From Candidatus Omnitrophota bacterium (lineage in GTDB: Bacteria > Omnitrophota > Omnitrophia > Omnitrophales > Aquincolibacteriaceae): a DNA stretch of 37,500 nt. The stretch spans positions 1 through 37,500 of the forward strand of contig JACPXL010000029.1 of NCBI GenBank assembly GCA_016196555.1. The letters run 5' to 3'. Each line of letters opens with the position of its first letter. Within the stretch, counting starts at the first letter, position 1. Below, piece after piece: positions 33,924 through 37,500 of the stretch. The notes beneath the pieces were generated by a model. That model had not been told where the DNA came from, did not search any database, and saw only the letters and a list, made by a program, of their open reading frames with translations. The translations under genes were made by a program, and so were the position numbers.

Positions 33924-34382
33924 ATGCTTAGTCGTTTTTGCGGAGAAAAAGCAAAGTTATACGCATCTCTCCTTTTGTTCCTTCCATTACTTCTCATATC
34001 TTGTAATCCGGTTGATCCAAAGATGGCAGCAAAATCCGTGGATGCGCTGATCATCGATTTAAAAAACTCTGAAGGATTGGTTAGGGCCAACGCCGCCCTC
34101 GCTCTAGGGGCCAAAAAAGCGGAAGCCAAAAAGGCCGTTCCTTATTTGATCAAAGGATTAGGAGATGCCAAACCTTATGTGAGAAACCGCATGATGGAAG
34201 CACTTGGAGAAATTGGGGAACCCGCTGTCCCAGATTTGATTTTAGTCAACACGACAAGTAAAGATAGAGGCATGCGTTTTTATTCCGGTATGGCGCTGAA
34301 GAAAATCCCTACCGATGCCGCTCAAACGGCTTATAAAGATTATATGGAACGGGAAGGCAAGAAAATACTCAAGAATTTTTGA
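33924..34382 (+). CDS. HEAT-repeat lipoprotein
   Basis: A 152-residue protein with a lipoprotein signal: LLLISC with C27 as the lipidated cysteine. The mature part has two to three HEAT-type helical repeats (VRANAALALGAKKAEAKKAV, VRNRMMEALGEIGEPAV). It ends AYKDYMEREGKKILKNF. It is a diverged tandem paralog of the next gene, sharing the repeat layout, the ALKKI segment and the YKxY ending. It is probably attached to a membrane on the periplasmic side. The exact role is unknown; a scaffold for the adjacent respiratory complex is a guess. Confidence 0.8.
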   Translation: MLSRFCGEKAKLYASLLLFLPLLLISCNPVDPKMAAKSVDALIIDLKNSEGLVRANAALALGAKKAEAKKAVPYLIKGLGDAKPYVRNRMMEALGEIGEPAVPDLILVNTTSKDRGMRFYSGMALKKIPTDAAQTAYKDYMEREGKKILKNF

Positions 34383-34405
34383 TTTTGTTAATCAAAGGAG
34401 AAAAA

Positions 34406-34825
34406 ATGAACTTTCTTAAAACGAGTTTAGGCGTTGTGGTTTTGACTTTTGTCTTTTCTTTTTCCAATGTTCAGGCCAAAGAAGATTATTCGAAGAAAAG
34501 TGTTCAAGAGCTGATCACCGTCCTCAAAAGTGAAGATAGTTTGGCGCGTGCTCAAGCCGCCGGTGCTTTGGGGAAAAAAGGTCCGCAAGCCAAGGACGCG
34601 GTGGATGAATTGATAGGCCTTTTAAAGGATTCCAAGCAGCATGTTCAAGTTGCGGCCATGAATGCGCTGGTTCAAATCGGAAATGCCGCTGTACCCGGAT
34701 TAAGCAAAGCCGTTGACGAAGGCAATAAGGCCACCCAATTTTATGCGGCCAATGCTTTAAAGAAAATCGGAACGCCTAAAGCGATGGAAGTTTATAAGAA
34801 ATATGCCGCCAAGGGCGGCAAGTAA
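34406..34825 (+). CDS. Secreted HEAT-repeat protein
   Basis: A 139-residue protein with a cleavable signal peptide (MNFLKTSLGVVVLTFVFSFS, then NVQA before KEDY) and HEAT repeats (ARAQAAGALGKKGPQAKDAV, VQVAAMNALVQIGNAAVPG). The start is set by AAAGGAG six bases before ATG 34406; an in-frame ATG at 34379 overlapping the previous gene lacks such a site. It resembles its upstream neighbour throughout, including ALKKIGTPKAMEVYKKY, but is soluble and not lipidated. The pair probably arose by duplication. Confidence 0.8.
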   Translation: MNFLKTSLGVVVLTFVFSFSNVQAKEDYSKKSVQELITVLKSEDSLARAQAAGALGKKGPQAKDAVDELIGLLKDSKQHVQVAAMNALVQIGNAAVPGLSKAVDEGNKATQFYAANALKKIGTPKAMEVYKKYAAKGGK

Positions 34826-34887
34826 TACAGGCCCAATTCCTTCAGCAAACGAAATTTCATAAAATTCTGCGCTAAAAGTATCATTGC

Positions 34888-35307
34888 ATGGATATTTCAT
34901 TACTCCCGGGAGTCAACGCTTCTTTAAACGCGGCCAGCGCGGTTTTTCTCGTTCTCGGCTACTTTTTTATACGCCAGCGCGCGATTACTGCCCATACCAT
35001 GTGCATGTTGGCTGCTTGCGGCACCTCCACTCTTTTTCTCGTTTCTTATCTCACCTATCATTATTTTCACGGAAGCACCCGGTTTCTGGGGACGGGATGG
35101 ATACGCCCGGTTTATTTTGCCATTTTGATTTCTCACACAATTCTTGCGGTCGTGATTGTCCCGCTTGCGATCACCACTCTTTATCGCGGCCTGAGAGGCC
35201 GGTTTGACAAGCATGTGCGTATCGCAAAAATTACCCTTCCGCTATGGCTTTATGTTTCGGTGACGGGTGTTGTGATTTATTTCCTGCTTTATCATTTCAA
35301 ACCATGA
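34888..35307 (+). CDS. DUF420/CtaM-like oxidase assembly membrane protein
   Basis: A 139-residue protein with four membrane segments that matches the DUF420 family. Bacillus CtaM (YozB), needed for making active heme A oxidases, belongs to that family. Conserved-looking polar residues in the membrane are H36 (AITAHTMCMLAA), the YHYFHGSTRF loop and H94 (ISHTILAV). ATG at 34888 has no ribosome-binding site, and TATCAT lies four bases before it, so it may have its own promoter. Its stop overlaps the next gene by ATGA. Confidence 0.82.
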   Translation: MDISLLPGVNASLNAASAVFLVLGYFFIRQRAITAHTMCMLAACGTSTLFLVSYLTYHYFHGSTRFLGTGWIRPVYFAILISHTILAVVIVPLAITTLYRGLRGRFDKHVRIAKITLPLWLYVSVTGVVIYFLLYHFKP

Positions 35308-36095
35308 ACGCAAAAAATCCCCGCGATTCTTACGGGTTCCGTTTTTGGCTGGGCTGGATTTTGTGGTTTGCCGGATCCTTAGTGTTGGTTTCAGTGCTTT
35401 GGACTGGAGTCATCAGCGCCCTTTTCGGAAAAATTCAAGGCCCGGAGCTGGTTTTTTTATGGGGGGTCTCGGTTTTTGGCAGTTGGGCTATTTTGCTGAC
35501 GCCTTTTATGCGCAAAAAAGAACAAATTTGGAAGCGCCTCAATTATGACGAAGAACGCTCGGTCGATCTCTGGCTTTTGGGAATGGGAATATTTATCGGC
35601 CTTTTGATCGCAAGCTGTCTGGGCTGGTCTTTATTTTTTAAAGAACGCATTCTGCAAAATCCTCTTAAAGCAAGACTCGACGGGGTTTGGGCCAAAGCGG
35701 TTTTCGGAAGCTGGATTTTTCTTCTTATGCCTTTTCTTGTTTTTATGTACCGTAAAGCCGACCAAATTTTTAAAGAGGCCGTGAGCCGTCAAAGTGCTGC
35801 AGGGCCTAGATTCCGCACTTTATTTCTGGAAAAATCAAAACGGCGTCTTCCGGAAAAATCAGCTGTCAAAATTAAAAATATACCGCCGACATTGCGCGAA
35901 GGCCATCTGGTCAATTTGATTTTAAAAGACGGCCGGAAAATAGCGAATGCGTTTGTCCTTCACGATGAAATTTTGGGCGTTTATGACCGGTTAGAACTTG
36001 GTTTTGATGTGCAGGATATCAGTGACATTGAACCGCTCGAAGAAATCCCTGTTTATGAGGAATCGAAATGGCTGAGACTGGACGCGAGAGTATAG
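35304..36095 (+). CDS. Membrane protein with conserved C-terminal cytosolic domain, unknown
   Basis: A 263-residue protein with four hydrophobic segments (roughly residues 12-38, 44-64, 90-112 and 130-152) and a soluble tail. The tail motif is HLVNLILKDGRKIANAF, then HDEILGVYDRLE. The last segment plus the tail match the frameshifted - strand gene at 37096-37500 almost throughout (AVFGSW/AVFGTW, ILKDGRKI/ILKNGRRI, EILGVYD in both). ATG 35304 overlaps the DUF420 stop (ATGA). The 3' end overlaps the next gene by 28 bases. I do not recognise the family. Confidence 0.78.
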   Translation: MNAKNPRDSYGFRFWLGWILWFAGSLVLVSVLWTGVISALFGKIQGPELVFLWGVSVFGSWAILLTPFMRKKEQIWKRLNYDEERSVDLWLLGMGIFIGLLIASCLGWSLFFKERILQNPLKARLDGVWAKAVFGSWIFLLMPFLVFMYRKADQIFKEAVSRQSAAGPRFRTLFLEKSKRRLPEKSAVKIKNIPPTLREGHLVNLILKDGRKIANAFVLHDEILGVYDRLELGFDVQDISDIEPLEEIPVYEESKWLRLDARV

Positions 36096-36538
36096 ATTCA
36101 ATACAGCCGCTCCTTCTGCAAGTTCACGAAGGAGCTCTTGGAACGGTGGAAGACGGAAAACCGTTTGTTTCCGCAACGGGGTTTCTTTATACGTCAGAAG
36201 GGGTTAGATTCAATTCACCTCCCGGGAGGTCAATTCATCTGCTTCTAAGCGATTTGTCCCGGCACAGCAAAAACCTTGCGAAATGTCCGGAAGCCAGTCT
36301 GCTGGTGGTGGAAAACAGTCCCGGCATTCCGATTCATGAGAAAAAAAGGGTAAGCCTTCAGGGAAAAGTCGAACGTGTCGAAAGCAAAGAAATGAGCGTA
36401 TCCTTGAAAGACCAATACCTTAAAATTTTTCCGCGCTCTGAGATCTTTTTCACACTTCCGGATTTTCGTTTTTATGAACTTAAAATCTCACAGATTCATT
36501 GGATCGGAGGATTTGGAAAGGCGGCCACATGGCCATAA
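36068..36538 (+). CDS. FMN-binding split-barrel protein (HugZ-like)
   Basis: A 156-residue protein of the pyridoxamine-phosphate-oxidase-like fold. The family stretch LLLSDLSRHSKNLAKCPEAS followed by LLVVE, and GGFGKA near the end, match HugZ-type heme-utilisation proteins. Other family members bind FMN or F420. The N-terminus overlaps the preceding membrane protein gene. Given the heme genes around it, a heme- or flavin-related role is plausible but unproven. Confidence 0.8.
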   Translation: MAETGRESIDSIQPLLLQVHEGALGTVEDGKPFVSATGFLYTSEGVRFNSPPGRSIHLLLSDLSRHSKNLAKCPEASLLVVENSPGIPIHEKKRVSLQGKVERVESKEMSVSLKDQYLKIFPRSEIFFTLPDFRFYELKISQIHWIGGFGKAATWP

Positions 36539-36705
36539 TGTATTATGCCGGAAGGATTTTCCAATTGATCGGGCTTATTGCCATGCCTTCCGCCATTTGG
36601 GTCGGTTGGATAGGGCATAATGAGCGGGGATGTATCGCCATTTTTTCGGCGTCAATTTTAGTTTTCTTTGTAGGGTATCTTTTGACCAGTTTAGCGAAAA
36701 AATGA
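36538..36705 (+). CDS. Small two-segment membrane protein (55 aa)
   Basis: Begins MYYAGRIFQLIGLIAMPSAI and continues with a short NERGC loop and a second hydrophobic segment (IAIFSASILVFFVGYLL) ending SLAKK. The ATG overlaps the preceding stop (TAATG), which points to translational coupling; an in-frame ATG three codons earlier is also possible. Family not recognised. The promoter for the ferredoxin gene lies in its last codons. Confidence 0.7.
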   Translation: MYYAGRIFQLIGLIAMPSAIWVGWIGHNERGCIAIFSASILVFFVGYLLTSLAKK

Positions 36706-36711
36706 TATGAT
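36682..36711 (+). promoter_or_regulatory. Promoter for the ferredoxin gene, leaderless arrangement
   Basis: TTGACC (36682-36687), 18 bases, TATGAT (36706-36711). The ATG at 36719 is eight bases beyond the -10 box, so the transcript should start at or next to the initiation codon. This supports 36719 over the in-frame ATG at 36707, which overlaps the -10 box itself. Confidence 0.6.
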
Positions 36712-36718
36712 TTGGACC

Positions 36719-37090
36719 ATGGCAGACAACACAGCACGTAAAGGGCCTCGGACTCCGTTAATTGCCAGCAAACCTGCGCGCAAAAAAGAACCGCGTCTTT
36801 TAGCGGTGATTGATCAGTCCGGTTGTACCGGATGCGAGGCCTGCATTGTTTTTTGTCCCGTGGATTGCATCGAAATTGTGCCGGGTGTGGAGTTCGCACA
36901 ATTCCAGCAAGTGGTGGAAGTCGATATTGAACGCTGCATTGGCTGTGCTCTCTGCGCCAAAAATTGTCCTTGGGATACAATTCCAATGCTTAATTACGCC
37001 GAAGGAATAGAAAAATCTCCCGCCTTAACTCTCAAAAGTGTTTGTAATCAAAAAACCCAGGAAGATGTTCCCGCTTCAGCGCAAGGCTGA
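36719..37090 (+). CDS. 2[4Fe-4S] ferredoxin-type protein
   Basis: A 123-residue soluble protein with two full cluster motifs: C36-C39-C42-C46 (CTGCEACIVFCP) and C73-C76-C79-C83 (CIGCALCAKNCP). An arm rich in basic residues and proline precedes them (residues 6-27), and a 40-residue tail follows. The 20 or so residues between clusters are longer than in clostridial ferredoxins. It may deliver electrons to a membrane complex or to the flavin protein upstream. The ATG is chosen from the promoter position. Confidence 0.9.
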   Translation: MADNTARKGPRTPLIASKPARKKEPRLLAVIDQSGCTGCEACIVFCPVDCIEIVPGVEFAQFQQVVEVDIERCIGCALCAKNCPWDTIPMLNYAEGIEKSPALTLKSVCNQKTQEDVPASAQG

Positions 37091-37095
37091 TTGAA

Positions 37096-37500
37096 TTAAT
37101 CGGGATAAGCGATGCCGTCCAGGCGAAGCCAATTCGCAGCAAAAAACGCAGGCATTTGATCAGCAGGAGTGATTTCGACATCGGAAATTTCTTTTGTTTC
37201 AAAAGGAAATTCCGTGAAATCGTACACACCCAGTATTTCGCGATGGTCTTGAATAAAGACATGAGGAATGCGTCGGCCGTTTTTTAAAATGACGGTGACG
37301 AGTTGGCCACCATCGATGGTGTCAGGAAATTGTTCGAGTTTTTTGATGAGGTCATTTTCGATTAAGCGTTTTGTTTTTTCTACGTAAACCGTAAACTTTG
37401 TCGACTTTCATATACATGACCACAATCAGGGGGACGAGAATGACCATCCACGTTCCGAAAACTGCGGTGACCCATAACACCGCATTCCGATTTTGATGAA
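37096..37500 (-). pseudogene. Paralog of the 35304 membrane protein, split by a frameshift (partial)
   Basis: Reading in from the right edge on the - strand, one frame gives NAVLWVTAVFGTWMVILVPL, then IVVMYMKVDKVYGLRRK, and stops at 37352. From the A6 run (T6 on + at 37374-37379) a second frame continues as KTKRLIENDLIKKLEQFPD, then GGQLVTVILKNGRRIPHVF and EILGVYD to a stop at 37096, with no usable start of its own. Removing one A joins the two into a protein that aligns with the C-terminal half of the 263-residue membrane protein at 35304. It is either a decayed gene, a sequencing or assembly slip, or a slippage site. The 5' end lies outside the window. Confidence 0.72.

Noticed and set aside
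34856-34884. Promoter for the DUF420 gene
   Set aside because: TATCAT is good but the -35 (TTCATA) is poor, and the ATG is only four bases beyond the -10 box, closer than in the three clear leaderless cases.

Overview
The window is about 37.5 kb of a single bacterial chromosome with moderate GC content. It is densely coding, and almost everything reads on the + strand. There are no rRNA or tRNA genes, CRISPR arrays or insertion sequences that I can see. The best guess for the host is a Gram-negative candidate-phylum bacterium, most likely Candidatus Omnitrophota (OP3) in the PVC neighbourhood. The reasons are a giant multidomain sugar-enzyme protein, short SEMR linkers between its modules (which I recall from Omnitrophota proteins), lipoprotein and signal-peptide genes, and scattered palindromic repeats. 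This assignment is inference from gene style; no marker-gene comparison was possible.

Layout. 1-2640: an ABC exporter pair (5' end cut by the window edge) followed by rlmN in an overlapping run. 2588-4288: a secreted BNR/beta-propeller protein on the - strand, whose 3' end overlaps rlmN. 4289-5736: a divergent promoter region, ychF, and a promoter. 5737-16629: one giant gene (about 3630 codons, apparently starting at CTG). It encodes a signal peptide, a ChaN/TraB-like domain, a GT4 glycosyltransferase, an alpha-glucan phosphorylase, beta-sandwiches, a GH13 amylase-type barrel and a helical tail. 16630-18889: cysE, a structured leader, two tandem paralogous micro-membrane proteins that I cannot match to a family, a terminator, an RNase HI gene and a half-size TSUP permease.

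19064-37090 is an electron-transport and cytochrome-assembly island: resB and ccsA (system II cytochrome c maturation), a HEAT protein, a Rieske protein, a split b6-type cytochrome b, a membrane-anchored octaheme cytochrome c and a cupredoxin. It continues with ctaA and ctaB (heme A synthesis), a second ABC exporter pair, a Sco1/SenC copper chaperone, two more HEAT proteins, a DUF420/CtaM-like protein, a membrane protein, a HugZ-like flavin-binding protein, a small membrane protein and a 2[4Fe-4S] ferredoxin. Together these predict a quinol:cytochrome c/cupredoxin oxidoreductase feeding a heme A-containing, copper-dependent oxidase whose structural genes lie outside the window. At 37096-37500 a - strand paralog of the membrane protein at 35304 is split by a one-base shift in an A6 run.

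The most notable observations are: the giant secreted alpha-glucan enzyme and its CTG start; the tandem 46/47-residue membrane proteins under a long folded leader; a palindromic repeat family, one copy of which is translated in frame inside ccsA; and three promoters placed so that transcription should begin at or within a few bases of the ATG (leaderless mRNAs).
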